This document shows positions 25,690-33,432 of a stretch of DNA of 33,432 bases, piece after piece; position 1 is the first letter of the stretch, and the number at the start of each line of letters is the position of its first letter. The notes beneath the pieces were generated by a model that saw only the letters and a program-made list of their open reading frames with translations, ran no database searches and was not told where the DNA came from. Location: the NCBI GenBank assembly GCA_026692845.1, contig JAPLNM010000019.1, positions 1-33,432 on the forward strand. The letters are read 5' to 3'. The position numbers and the translations under genes were made by a program. The DNA comes from Planctomycetota bacterium (lineage in GTDB: Bacteria; Planctomycetota; Planctomycetia; Pirellulales; Pirellulaceae).

Positions 25690-25974
25690 ATGATGACACA
25701 GGATGCTGTGGATTTGGTGCGAGGGTCGTTGTTTGAGGTTTTGGCGATTGCCGGTCCGGTGTTGTTGATCGCGTTGGTTGTCGGTTTGTTTTTTGGCGTA
25801 TTGCAGACGGTCATGCAGATTCAAGATACGACCGTCGCTATGGTTCCGCGGTTGATCGTTGTCGGGTTGGCGTTGGTGTTGCTACTTCCGTGGATGGCCC
25901 AGAGGTTGGTCGATTATTCGCGGGACTTGATCTTGGACATCCCAGCGGTCGTATCGGGCAAAGGCTCGCCATGA
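25690..25974 (+). CDS. fliQ: Flagellar export-gate protein FliQ
   Basis: The 94-residue, two-helix membrane protein is of normal length for FliQ (about 89). Hallmarks are the first helix VLAIAGPVLLIALVVGLFFG, the loop LQTVMQIQDTTVAMVPRL, and the second helix VVGLALVLLLPWMAQRLVDY. GCAGGGG lies about 8 bp upstream of the ATG. It overlaps fliR by 4 bp (ATGA). It works with FliP and FliR in the inner-membrane gate. Confidence 0.95.
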   Translation: MMTQDAVDLVRGSLFEVLAIAGPVLLIALVVGLFFGVLQTVMQIQDTTVAMVPRLIVVGLALVLLLPWMAQRLVDYSRDLILDIPAVVSGKGSP

Positions 25975-26783
25975 ATGGGCTTGAGGGGCTCGTATGGTGT
26001 TACGTATGCGTTGCGATGCGGCTTGGGCCGATTCTCGCGACGCTTCCACCGTTTTCGTTCCATGGTGTTTCTTGGTTGGTTCGAGCGTTGCTGCTTTCGA
26101 TGGTCAGTTTATCGGTGACGCCTTTGGTTGCCATGCAGGTTTCGGTGCAGCTACCCGAGACGATCGTATCGGGGATAGCGGTGTTGCTCGGAGAGTTGCT
26201 TTTGGGGGCATCGATTGCGCTTTCGGTGCATTTTTTCTTGGCGGCATTTCAGACCGTCGGCAACACGCTTGCAGAGCTCGGTGGGCAAGGCTCGGTCGAT
26301 GAGCCGGACGATCAAGGGGTATCCAATCAGGTTGAAAAGATCCTGGTTTGGGTATCTGGAGCGATGTTTGTCTTGGCCGGTGGGCATCGTTGGGTATTGC
26401 GGTTGGTGATCGAGACATTCGAGAGGCTACCGCTCGGATCAGGCTTGGACCCCACGCAGTGGCTCTATGAGTTACCGTTCCGGTTTGGGTATGCGTTGTC
26501 GATCGCCGTGCGTGTCGCATTGCCTGCTGCGGTCGTGATGCTTGTCGTTGGGATAGCCAAGGTTTGGATCACCAGGAGTCTGAGCGCTTGGGATCGCCAA
26601 GCCGTCGGTGGACCTTTGCAGTTGATAGGTTTGGTATGGGGATTGGTATTATCGCTCAGCGCGATGGGTTGGGTGTTTCAGCATGAGTTAGCCGATTGGA
26701 TCGATCAGACGCAGCGAACGTTGATCGAGCCACAGCGGTGGAGTTCTTCCAGAGAAGATCTTAGGGTGGGGGCCGATGGCTGA
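25971..26783 (+). CDS. fliR: Flagellar export-gate protein FliR
   Basis: The 270-residue integral membrane protein has the FliR pattern: an N-terminal helix (LVWCYVCVAMRLGPILATLP), a LPPFSFHGVSWLVRALLLSM segment, then GELLLGASIALSVHFFLAAF and the conserved LAELGGQGSVDEPDDQGVSN loop. It ends with three further helices. The ATG at 25971 overlaps the fliQ stop by 4 bp, and the TGA at 26781-26783 overlaps flhB by 8 bp. Order fliP-fliQ-fliR-flhB is the canonical flagellar arrangement. Confidence 0.93.
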   Translation: MNGLEGLVWCYVCVAMRLGPILATLPPFSFHGVSWLVRALLLSMVSLSVTPLVAMQVSVQLPETIVSGIAVLLGELLLGASIALSVHFFLAAFQTVGNTLAELGGQGSVDEPDDQGVSNQVEKILVWVSGAMFVLAGGHRWVLRLVIETFERLPLGSGLDPTQWLYELPFRFGYALSIAVRVALPAAVVMLVVGIAKVWITRSLSAWDRQAVGGPLQLIGLVWGLVLSLSAMGWVFQHELADWIDQTQRTLIEPQRWSSSREDLRVGADG

Positions 26784-27516
26784 TTCGATGGAGTCCAAGA
26801 AGCACCCGGCGACGCAGCTCAAACGCCGCAGGGCGGATCAAGAGGGAGTTTTTCCTCGAAGCCAGGAGTGGTCCGTCGCGTTGGTATGGCTAGCGGGAGT
26901 CGGATTCTTGCAGTGGGGAGGTCCGCAGGCGTTTGGATTTTTCTCCGGCATGCTTGCCCAGCAGATCCGGGCCGTCGAACCTGGGGCATCGAGTCGATTG
27001 GACTGGCATGCCGAGTTGGTTCGATGTGGCGCGCAAGGGATGTTGGCGATGGCTCCGATGCTGATGGGATTGCTGTGCGTTTCGTTGGCGGTGCATTTTG
27101 CCCAGGCTGGATTTCGTTGGAGTCCACAGCGGATGGCTTTGGATTGGGGTCGATTGATGCCCAATGCGGGCCGCTGGTTGGGTCCTGAGGTTTTCGTCAG
27201 GCTTTTTCAGGGAGGGCTTCGGCTCGCTGTGATCTTCACGGTGTTTTTTTGGGGGATTGGGAATCAGATGGCGGAGATTTCTGCTTGGGGGCAATTGCCT
27301 CTGGTCAAGGGATTCGAGGCGGCTTGGTCCTTTCTTTTGGGTTTGGGATGGTCGTTGGGTTTTGGTTGGCTTTTGCTTGCGGGATTGGATTTTGGTTGGC
27401 AATGGTGGACGAATGAGAGAAAGTTGCGGATGACCGATAGCGAGTTGCGAGAGGAGCTCAAGGAGAGCCAGGGCGATCCTCAGTTGCGAGCCCAACGCCG
27501 CCGGATGGTTTCCTGA
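26776..27516 (+). CDS. flhB: FlhB truncated before its autocleavage domain
   Basis: FlhB controls substrate switching in flagellar export. The 246-residue product matches only its N-terminal membrane half: the basic start TQLKRRRADQEGVFPRSQEW, four hydrophobic segments, and the linker LRMTDSELREELKESQGDPQ with LRAQRRRMVS. In other species this linker leads within about 15 residues to the NPTH autocleavage site and the FlhB C-terminal domain. Here a TGA follows at once and no NPTH appears in the next 200 bp in any plus-strand frame. The usual length is about 360-380. It may be a functional split gene, or a decayed one. It overlaps fliR by 8 bp, so it belongs to that unit. Confidence 0.85.
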   Translation: MADSMESKKHPATQLKRRRADQEGVFPRSQEWSVALVWLAGVGFLQWGGPQAFGFFSGMLAQQIRAVEPGASSRLDWHAELVRCGAQGMLAMAPMLMGLLCVSLAVHFAQAGFRWSPQRMALDWGRLMPNAGRWLGPEVFVRLFQGGLRLAVIFTVFFWGIGNQMAEISAWGQLPLVKGFEAAWSFLLGLGWSLGFGWLLLAGLDFGWQWWTNERKLRMTDSELREELKESQGDPQLRAQRRRMVS

Positions 27517-27576
27517 TTGGACGGATTGGACGGATTGGACGGATTGGACGGATTGGACGGATTGGACGGATTGGAC
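27514..27576 (+). repeat. 9-bp tandem repeat at the end of flhB
   Basis: Seven units of GGATTGGAC (the first reading TGATTGGAC) run without interruption. The TGA stop codon of flhB is the first three bases of the array. Readthrough would give repeated Leu-Asp-Gly. From 27577 to 27734 no gene is seen; the yajC promoter must lie there or upstream. Confidence 0.92.
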
Positions 27577-27734
27577 GCCGTTGAGAGTCCGTTATGGGCT
27601 TGGGGTTGGCTCAGAATGGGGGCTAGGTCGGGGGCACGGTTGGACTTGTGGCATATTTTCGATGGATTTACACTGCTTGTTTGTTGAGAACTGGTACCCT
27701 TCCGGCTCGGTAAACGACCCGGCTATGAGGCCTC

Positions 27735-28280
27735 ATGGCTACGTGGAAAATTTGCTTGTGGATCTCCTGTTGGACCTGTATATCGGCATATCCTGCCGAA
27801 ATGCAGGATTCCGTGAGCAATTCGCCTAGTCCAGACAGCTTGAAGCCAGCTTCGGCCGGTCCATCGGTTGTTCCCCAAGGGAGCTTGGATGGCCCTGGGC
27901 TTGGAGGTTCCGAGCTTTCCGAGGTGAGCCCAACGCCTACGAGGACAAACCTCGAGGCAAAGATGCCTGCCAAAGCTGCTGTTTCTTTTTGGGAAGAGAT
28001 TCTCAGCAATCCGCTTTGGTTGATGATGGCGATGTTTTTGGTTTTTTATGTGGGAGTGTTGTTGCCATCCCAGCGATCCAACAAGCGGCAACGGCTGGAA
28101 TTAGCAGAGCTGATTTCAAATTTAAAGAAAAACGATCGGGTGGTTACCTCATTTGGGGTACACGGCGTGGTCGTGAGCACACAATCCGAGGTGGGGACCG
28201 TGACGATCCGCCTGGACGAAAATTCCAACGCAAAAATGACTGTTAATCGCGACACGATTCGAGTCGTCAAGAAGGATTAG
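27735..28280 (+). CDS. yajC: Sec translocon accessory protein YajC
   Basis: YajC accompanies SecDF at the Sec channel. The 181-residue product has the family core: a single transmembrane helix (WLMMAMFLVFYVGVLLPSQR), then RQRLELAELISNLKKNDRVV, the beta-strands TSFGVHGVVVSTQSEVGTVT and IRLDENSNAKMTVNRDTIRV. It is longer than E. coli YajC (110 residues). The extra part is a cleavable-looking leader (ICLWISCWTCISAYPA) and a Ser/Pro-rich stretch of about 65 residues. GAGG is found 4-8 bp before the ATG. The secDF gene follows 10 bp later, the standard order. Confidence 0.92.
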   Translation: MATWKICLWISCWTCISAYPAEMQDSVSNSPSPDSLKPASAGPSVVPQGSLDGPGLGGSELSEVSPTPTRTNLEAKMPAKAAVSFWEEILSNPLWLMMAMFLVFYVGVLLPSQRSNKRQRLELAELISNLKKNDRVVTSFGVHGVVVSTQSEVGTVTIRLDENSNAKMTVNRDTIRVVKKD

Positions 28281-28290
28281 GAAACCCCCT

Positions 28291-31200
28291 ATGCTGGAAA
28301 CGCTTATTCAACCGATCTTCACATCGCAGAGCCTCATGGATTCGATGCATTCTTTGGTAGTCGGTTCGTATGGGATATTGGGACAAACGACGACGCAGGT
28401 GGCTGAGGCTGCAAAGGCTGCAGAGGTTGCGGCGAATAACTGGAAGGGGTTTTACGACGTCGGCTTGTTTCTATTGGCCGTAATAGTTCCCTTTGTCTTG
28501 GGCAAGTTCTTTTCGAGTCGCCTGAAGATGCCTAGCCACGCGATGGCCTTCAGTTGGATTCTACTGGCGATTATTGCCACTGGGATTGTATTGGCCACGG
28601 GTCAATTGAAGCTTGGTCCGGACATTAAGGGTGGAACGAATCTGATTTATCAGATCGATCAGACAACGGTTGGCAACAGTGGTTATCGAGTGATGGCCAA
28701 GGACTTCATCGCCCCGATTCTCAATCGGATCAATCCATCGGGGATGAATGAGTCGGTGGTACGTCCTGCTGGGGACGACAAGCTTGAGATCATCATTGCG
28801 GACGTGGATCCTGCGGAGATTGAGGAGGTCAAGCGTAAGATCACCAATGCGGGGATCTTGCAGTTCCGGATCGTGGCAAACGGGAACGACCACGATGAGT
28901 TGATCAAGACGGCCAAGACGCAGGCTGAGAATCCGAGTATGGATTTGCGTTTGAGTCGCGAGGTGAAGTTAGCCAGCAAGACCAGTGGAGAGTTCGAGAC
29001 GGTAGGTCTTTGGCGGACCCTTGGTCGAACGGCCGAGCAAAGTGGAGCCGGAGAGGTCCAGGGTTATGTCTTTGGGGACACGATTCGCAATGCGAGGACT
29101 GGAGAGATACTCAATCCGGTTTTGACAGGACGCCCGAACGACTTTGAAGCTTGGTTAGACGGGCAGAAGATCAAGGATGTTGACGTTCTATTATCGTTGC
29201 AGAAAAACAGTGTCCCGTACGTTGAGGTCAATGGGTCCGATCTTTCGCGAGCCAAGGTGGAGATTTCCAAGAATGGTGGTTATCAGGTTTCGTTTGTGAT
29301 GACGACGGCTGGTGCAGAGAAGATGCTCAAGATGACGATTGCCAACCAACCAGACGTCAATACGGGGTTCAAGCGTCGGATGGCGATTTTGCTTGATGGG
29401 ATTGTGTTGTCGGCACCTAGTTTGAATAGTCCGATCCGAAGCGAGGGGCAGATTGAGGGTAACTTTTCGCTCAAGGACGTAGAGTTTTTGGTGCAGATAT
29501 TGAATTCTGGATCGTTGCCCGGAGCGATCAGCAAGCAACCGATCAGTGAGAACGTCGTTGGCGCGACGATGGGAGCCGACGCGATTTCCAAGGGTCGCTT
29601 GGCGAGTTTGCTGGGGCTCATCAGCACGGTTGTTTGCGTGTTGGCTTACTACCGTTTTTCCGGAGTGATCGCGACGATTGCTTTGGTTTTGAACTTGGCG
29701 ATGATTTTGGCGAGCATGATGCTATTCCGACAGCCCCTGACGCTTGCTGGAGTGGCGGGTCTGGTTTTGTCGGTGGGTATGAGTGTGGATGCCAACGTGT
29801 TGGTATTCGAGCGGATTCGTGAGGAGAAGGAAAAGAATGCGACGAATCGCATGGCGATTCGCAACGGATTCGATCGAGCTTGGACGACCATTTTCGACTC
29901 GAACTTGACGACGCTTATCAGTGCATTGGTTCTGTATTATGTTGGGACCGAGCAGGTCAAGGGTTTTGCGATCACGTTGATTATCGGTTTGGCGATCAGC
30001 ATGTTTACGGCGGTGTTCTTTGCCCACAACTTGTTTGAGATCGCTGAGCGTTGGGGGTTTGCCAAGTTGGGAATGTCCGATTGGGTCAACGCGACGAAGC
30101 GATCCTTTTTTGGGCTGGCCGACATCGACTTCTTGAGCTACCGCAACATGGCCTATTTGGTTTCGGGTGCTTTGATTGCGATCGGTTTGCTTGCAACGGT
30201 GCTCCGGGGTCGGGAGTTTCTCGACATTGACTTCAACGGGGGCACATCGGTTGTTTTCTCGTTGGAAAAGACGATGGAGCCGGACCGAGTGCGAGAGATT
30301 GCTCAGAAGGCATTTGAGGCCGACGAGCGTGGATTGCCAATTCAAACGACGCTGACGAATGTGGAGATGCGTGAGTTTGAAAAGAATTCGGTTTTCAAGT
30401 TGGACGTATCGCTTAAGGACGAGGGTCAAGTTCGAGAGCGATTGCTCAAGGGATTCAATGGCGAAAACGGCGCGAAGTTGGTGACTTATGACATGAAGTC
30501 CCAGATTGTGGGCAAGTCGCAATCGGGATTGGGGGTTGATGTTCCTGTGCTAGGCGGGCCTGCAGCGCCGAGTCTTGCACCCCAGGAATCCACGGCGGCG
30601 AAGTTGACATTTCTCGATACGATCGGATCGTCTTCGGCTCGCTTGAATTCCACGCAGATCATCGAATCGTTGGTGGCTGCGTCGCAGGCTGCTGGTCGTA
30701 ACTTGGTTGACTCGCAAGTTGAGCTTGAACCGACCACGGATGCGACTTGGACTCGGACCTCGGAAGCTGGTTTTTCGGAGTGGAATGTCAAGTTGCCTTA
30801 TGACGAGGCGACGACGAGTCGTTTGTTGGATCAGATGCGCACAGCGATTCAGGCCAAGCCTGTATTTCAGTCGTTCAGCAAGATCGAGGGGCGCGTTGCA
30901 GGCGAGATGCAGCAGAAAGCGATCCTTGGTTTGATCCTGAGTTTGTTGTTCATCACGATTTACATTTGGTTTCGTTTCAATAAGGTTTCTTATGGGGTCG
31001 CGGCGGTCGTCGCGGTGGTCCACGACGTTTTGATCACGGTTGGGTTGTTGGCGATCAGCCACTGGTTGTTTAAGCCTCTAGGGTTCCTATTGATTGAGGA
31101 TTTCAAGATCTCGTTGACGATTGTCGCTGCGATTTTGACGGTGATCGGTTATTCGCTAAACGATACGATTGTGGTGTTTGACCGGATTCGAGAGGTCAAG

Positions 31201-31467
31201 GGCAAGAGTCCTAATTTGACCGAGAAGATGATCAATGCATCGGTGACCCAGACGCTCAGTCGAACGTTGTTGACCTCATCGACGACGATCATTGCGATTT
31301 TGTTGATGTACATTTGGGGTGGAGAGGGGATCCATGGGTTCGCTTTCTGCTTGTTGATCGGGATTGTGGTGGGTACTTTCAGTTCGATTTTCATCGCATC
31401 TCCGATCCTTCTGTGGCTTGCTCAACGCGAGCAAGCAGCCCGTGCCGCTTCGAAAGTGACTTCATAA
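28291..31467 (+). CDS. secDF: Fused protein-export protein SecDF
   Basis: SecD and SecF use the proton gradient to finish export on the periplasmic side; here both are one 1058-residue protein. The SecD half has [14 protein letters not shown], a long periplasmic P1 region, and [20 protein letters not shown] in its helix 4-5 region. The SecF half has [18 protein letters not shown], then [20 protein letters not shown] and [20 protein letters not shown]. Twelve or more membrane helices are predicted, with an extra N-terminal helix. It is larger than typical fusions (about 750-850). The TAA overlaps the aspS ATG by one base (TAATG). Confidence 0.96.
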   Translation: MLETLIQPIFTSQSLMDSMHSLVVGSYGILGQTTTQVAEAAKAAEVAANNWKGFYDVGLFLLAVIVPFVLGKFFSSRLKMPSHAMAFSWILLAIIATGIVLATGQLKLGPDIKGGTNLIYQIDQTTVGNSGYRVMAKDFIAPILNRINPSGMNESVVRPAGDDKLEIIIADVDPAEIEEVKRKITNAGILQFRIVANGNDHDELIKTAKTQAENPSMDLRLSREVKLASKTSGEFETVGLWRTLGRTAEQSGAGEVQGYVFGDTIRNARTGEILNPVLTGRPNDFEAWLDGQKIKDVDVLLSLQKNSVPYVEVNGSDLSRAKVEISKNGGYQVSFVMTTAGAEKMLKMTIANQPDVNTGFKRRMAILLDGIVLSAPSLNSPIRSEGQIEGNFSLKDVEFLVQILNSGSLPGAISKQPISENVVGATMGADAISKGRLASLLGLISTVVCVLAYYRFSGVIATIALVLNLAMILASMMLFRQPLTLAGVAGLVLSVGMSVDANVLVFERIREEKEKNATNRMAIRNGFDRAWTTIFDSNLTTLISALVLYYVGTEQVKGFAITLIIGLAISMFTAVFFAHNLFEIAERWGFAKLGMSDWVNATKRSFFGLADIDFLSYRNMAYLVSGALIAIGLLATVLRGREFLDIDFNGGTSVVFSLEKTMEPDRVREIAQKAFEADERGLPIQTTLTNVEMREFEKNSVFKLDVSLKDEGQVRERLLKGFNGENGAKLVTYDMKSQIVGKSQSGLGVDVPVLGGPAAPSLAPQESTAAKLTFLDTIGSSSARLNSTQIIESLVAASQAAGRNLVDSQVELEPTTDATWTRTSEAGFSEWNVKLPYDEATTSRLLDQMRTAIQAKPVFQSFSKIEGRVAGEMQQKAILGLILSLLFITIYIWFRFNKVSYGVAAVVAVVHDVLITVGLLAISHWLFKPLGFLLIEDFKISLTIVAAILTVIGYSLNDTIVVFDRIREVKGKSPNLTEKMINASVTQTLSRTLLTSSTTIIAILLMYIWGGEGIHGFAFCLLIGIVVGTFSSIFIASPILLWLAQREQAARAASKVTS

Positions 31468-33248
31468 TGCACGCCTATCGCACGCATACGTGTGGACAGT
31501 TGCGTTCAGCCCATGTTGGATCTGCAGTAAAGCTCTCTGGCTGGGTGTATCGCAAACGGGATCATGGAAATCTTTTGTTTGTCGATCTTCGGGACCATTA
31601 CGGGATCACCCAGGTGGTTGTCGACCGAGACAGTCAAGCGTTTAAGCTTATCGAGGGGGTCAAGCTCGAGTCGGTTATATGCACCGAGGGAGAGGTGCGC
31701 GCTCGAGGTACGGACCGAGTCAATCCGGAGATACCTACTGGAGAGATTGAGGTCAAGGCATCGAGCGTGGTGTTGCTTTCTGAGGCCACCGAAGTTCCGT
31801 TTCCAATTTTCGGGAACACCGAGTACCCCGAAGAGATCCGCTTGAAGAATCGGTTTTTGGATCTTCGTCGTGAGAAGCTCCATGCGAACATTGTGTTGCG
31901 TAGTCAGGTCATTGCGAGTTTGCGGCGTCGCATGATCGACGCGGGGTTTACGGAGTTTCAGACACCGATCTTGACTGCGTCGAGTCCTGAGGGAGCCAGG
32001 GACTTTTTGGTCGCTTCGCGTATTCACCATGGCAAGTTCTATGCGTTGCCGCAAGCGCCGCAGATGTTCAAGCAATTGCTGATGGTTGCGGGTTTTGATC
32101 GGTACTTTCAGATCGCACCGTGTTTTCGCGACGAGGACGCACGAGCCGACCGTTCTCCAGGTGAGTTTTATCAGCTTGATTTCGAGATGAGTTTCGTGAC
32201 CCAGGAGGATGTTTTTGGGGCGATCGAGCCGGTATTGTCAGGGGTGTTTGATGAGTTTTCTCGAGGTCGCAGCGTGACCCCCCCGCCCTTTCCGAGGATT
32301 ACTTACAAGGATGCGATGCTCAAGTACGGATCGGACAAACCCGACTTGAGGAATCCAATTGAGATTGCGGATGTGACGGAGATTTTCAAGGACGGTTCGT
32401 TTGCTGTGTTCGCCAAAGCGATTGAATCGGGTTCGGTGGTCCGAGCGATTCCGGCCCCGGGAGCCGGGACACGCGCGCGGAGCTTTTTTGATTCCGCGAA
32501 TCAGTGGTCGCGAGACGAAGGTTATGCGGGATTGGCTTATATCAATTTTAAAGGTGGCGAGGGTGGCGGGATCGCCAAGAATCTCGGGCCTGAACGCGTC
32601 GCCCAGTTGGTCGCAACGATGGGGCTTGGACCTAACGACGGGGTGTTTTTTGCTTGCGACAAGCCGTCGACGGCCGCGAAGCTTGCTGGACTGGTTCGAA
32701 CGCGGATTGGGACCGAGTTAGGGTTGATTGAACAGAATGCGTTCAAGTTCTGTTGGATTGTGGATTTCCCGATGTATGAGTGGGATGAAATCGAGCAGCG
32801 AGTGATCTTCAGTCACAATCCATTTTCGATGCCGCAGGGGGAGATGGAAGCGTTAGAGACGATGAACCCGCTGGACATTTTGGCTTATCAGTACGATATC
32901 GTCTGCAACGGGATTGAGTTGTCTTCTGGGGCGATTCGAAACCACAAGCCCGAGATCATGTACAAAGCCTTTGAGATCGCTGGATACGAGCCATCGGTGG
33001 TCGATGAGAAGTTCAAGGGGATGATCACGGCGTTCAAGTATGGAGCACCGCCGCACGGTGGGTCTGCCCCTGGTGTGGATCGCATCGTGATGTTATTGGC
33101 CGACGAGCCGAACATACGCGAGGTGATATTGTTCCCGATGAATCAGAAGGCCGAGGATTTGATGATGGGTGCCCCATCGTATGTCTCTGAGAAGCAACTT
33201 CGTGAATTGCGAATTGCGATTGTAGGCGATCCGCATAAGCCGCAGTGA
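31467..33248 (+). CDS. aspS: Aspartyl-tRNA synthetase, bacterial type, probably non-discriminating
   Basis: The enzyme charges tRNA-Asp, and in non-discriminating forms also tRNA-Asn, with aspartate. The 593-residue length is normal. The anticodon-binding OB domain starts at residue 1 ([20 protein letters not shown]), then the catalytic core has motif 2 [20 protein letters not shown], the bacterial GAD insertion (about 290-420), and motif 3 [19 protein letters not shown]. His33 in RDHG matches non-discriminating enzymes such as that of Pseudomonas, where E. coli has Leu. The ATG at 31467 overlaps the secDF stop by one base, so expression is coupled. It ends at 33248 with no clear terminator. 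Confidence 0.97.
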   Translation: MHAYRTHTCGQLRSAHVGSAVKLSGWVYRKRDHGNLLFVDLRDHYGITQVVVDRDSQAFKLIEGVKLESVICTEGEVRARGTDRVNPEIPTGEIEVKASSVVLLSEATEVPFPIFGNTEYPEEIRLKNRFLDLRREKLHANIVLRSQVIASLRRRMIDAGFTEFQTPILTASSPEGARDFLVASRIHHGKFYALPQAPQMFKQLLMVAGFDRYFQIAPCFRDEDARADRSPGEFYQLDFEMSFVTQEDVFGAIEPVLSGVFDEFSRGRSVTPPPFPRITYKDAMLKYGSDKPDLRNPIEIADVTEIFKDGSFAVFAKAIESGSVVRAIPAPGAGTRARSFFDSANQWSRDEGYAGLAYINFKGGEGGGIAKNLGPERVAQLVATMGLGPNDGVFFACDKPSTAAKLAGLVRTRIGTELGLIEQNAFKFCWIVDFPMYEWDEIEQRVIFSHNPFSMPQGEMEALETMNPLDILAYQYDIVCNGIELSSGAIRNHKPEIMYKAFEIAGYEPSVVDEKFKGMITAFKYGAPPHGGSAPGVDRIVMLLADEPNIREVILFPMNQKAEDLMMGAPSYVSEKQLRELRIAIVGDPHKPQ

Positions 33249-33293
33249 GATGAGCAAGTCCACATGAAGTTTCAGAGGGTGGAAGAGGGGTTT

Positions 33294-33367
33294 CACCGCT
33301 AAGACGCAAAGTGCGCGAAGGAGTTAGGGTGAGTGGTCGACTCTGGGGTCTTCGTGGTTGCGCGGTG
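33294..33367. repeat. Imperfect inverted repeat upstream of the last gene
   Basis: CACCGC (33294-33299) pairs with GCGGTG (33362-33367) and CGAAG (33316-33320) with CTTCG (33350-33354), giving nested arms in one hairpin. The sequence resembles leaders of the form ACCGCTAAGACGCAAAG that I recall seeing near GxxExxY genes in several phyla; this is from memory and not checked. Confidence 0.4.
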
Positions 33368-33397
33368 GGAATAGGGATCATAGAAGGAGTGAGTCCA

Positions 33398-33432
33398 ATG
33401 AGTAAGTCCAAGGAAGAGATTGAACTAATTGC
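33398..33432 (+). CDS. 5' end of a gene, possibly GxxExxY family (partial)
   Basis: Eleven residues are visible, MSKSKEEIELI, before the window ends. A strong Shine-Dalgarno site (AGAAGGAG) lies 6-8 bp upstream of the ATG, much better than those of most genes here. The basic/acidic start and the leader resemble GxxExxY proteins, small nuclease-fold-like proteins of unknown role, but the naming motif is outside the window. Any other small protein is possible. Confidence 0.4.
   Translation, partial: MSKSKEEIELI

Noticed and set aside
29722-30522. A 266-codon minus-strand open frame inside secDF
   Set aside because: secDF is intact and well conserved; the reverse product has no recognisable features.

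Overview
This window comes from a planctomycete, most likely a member of the Pirellulaceae. The signs are two PSCyt1/DUF1549/DUF1553 cytochrome-type genes, each followed by a DUF1501 gene, a DUF1080 gene, an SHD1-domain protein, many Tat-type leaders, weak Shine-Dalgarno sites, and the 'GAGCACGAGCACG' and 'GACGGACT..AGTCCGTC' repeats common in that phylum. The family calls rest on motifs read by eye, not on database searches.
Layout. 1-2853: an upstream remnant, a Tat-exported protein of unknown function and a secreted neutral ceramidase-like enzyme in one transcription unit. 2889-3854 (minus): a secreted SHD1-domain protein, divergent from an rlmI-type rRNA methyltransferase (4039-5262) across a spacer holding a perfect 11-bp inverted repeat. 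5387-6449: tRNA-Leu(CAA), rpsL and rpsG, closed by a strong intrinsic terminator. 6578-9303: a ligase-associated exonuclease and an ATP-dependent DNA ligase with a 4-bp overlap. 9304-10699: a gene-poor accessory stretch with a broken IS66-type tnpA split by a REP-like palindrome cluster, three copies of a 44-bp repeat, heptamer microsatellites and a GC-rich hairpin. 10700-11539 (minus): a SAM-dependent methyltransferase. 11893-20457: two tandem PSCyt1-DUF1549-DUF1553 plus DUF1501 pairs, the first carrying a LamG-like insert. 20568-24604: a DUF1080 protein, a secretin-like exported protein and a GT-C-type membrane glycosyltransferase. 24656-27516: fliP, fliQ, fliR and an flhB that stops just before the autocleavage domain, inside a 9-bp tandem repeat. 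27735-33248: yajC, a fused secDF and aspS. 33398 to the end: the start of a further gene, perhaps GxxExxY.
How the genes work together. Envelope export and surface polymer processing dominate. The PSCyt1/DUF1501 pairs, DUF1080 protein and ceramidase-like enzyme are exported hydrolytic or oxidative proteins, while yajC and secDF support Sec export. fliPQR-flhB encodes the export gate of the flagellar type III apparatus. The remaining genes are translation and DNA-repair housekeeping. The least ordinary features are the truncated FlhB, Arg88 in ribosomal protein S12, the REP cluster placed exactly between two codons of a dead IS66 gene, and the inverted repeat at the rlmI promoter. I did not find a clearly new multi-gene defence or mobile system.
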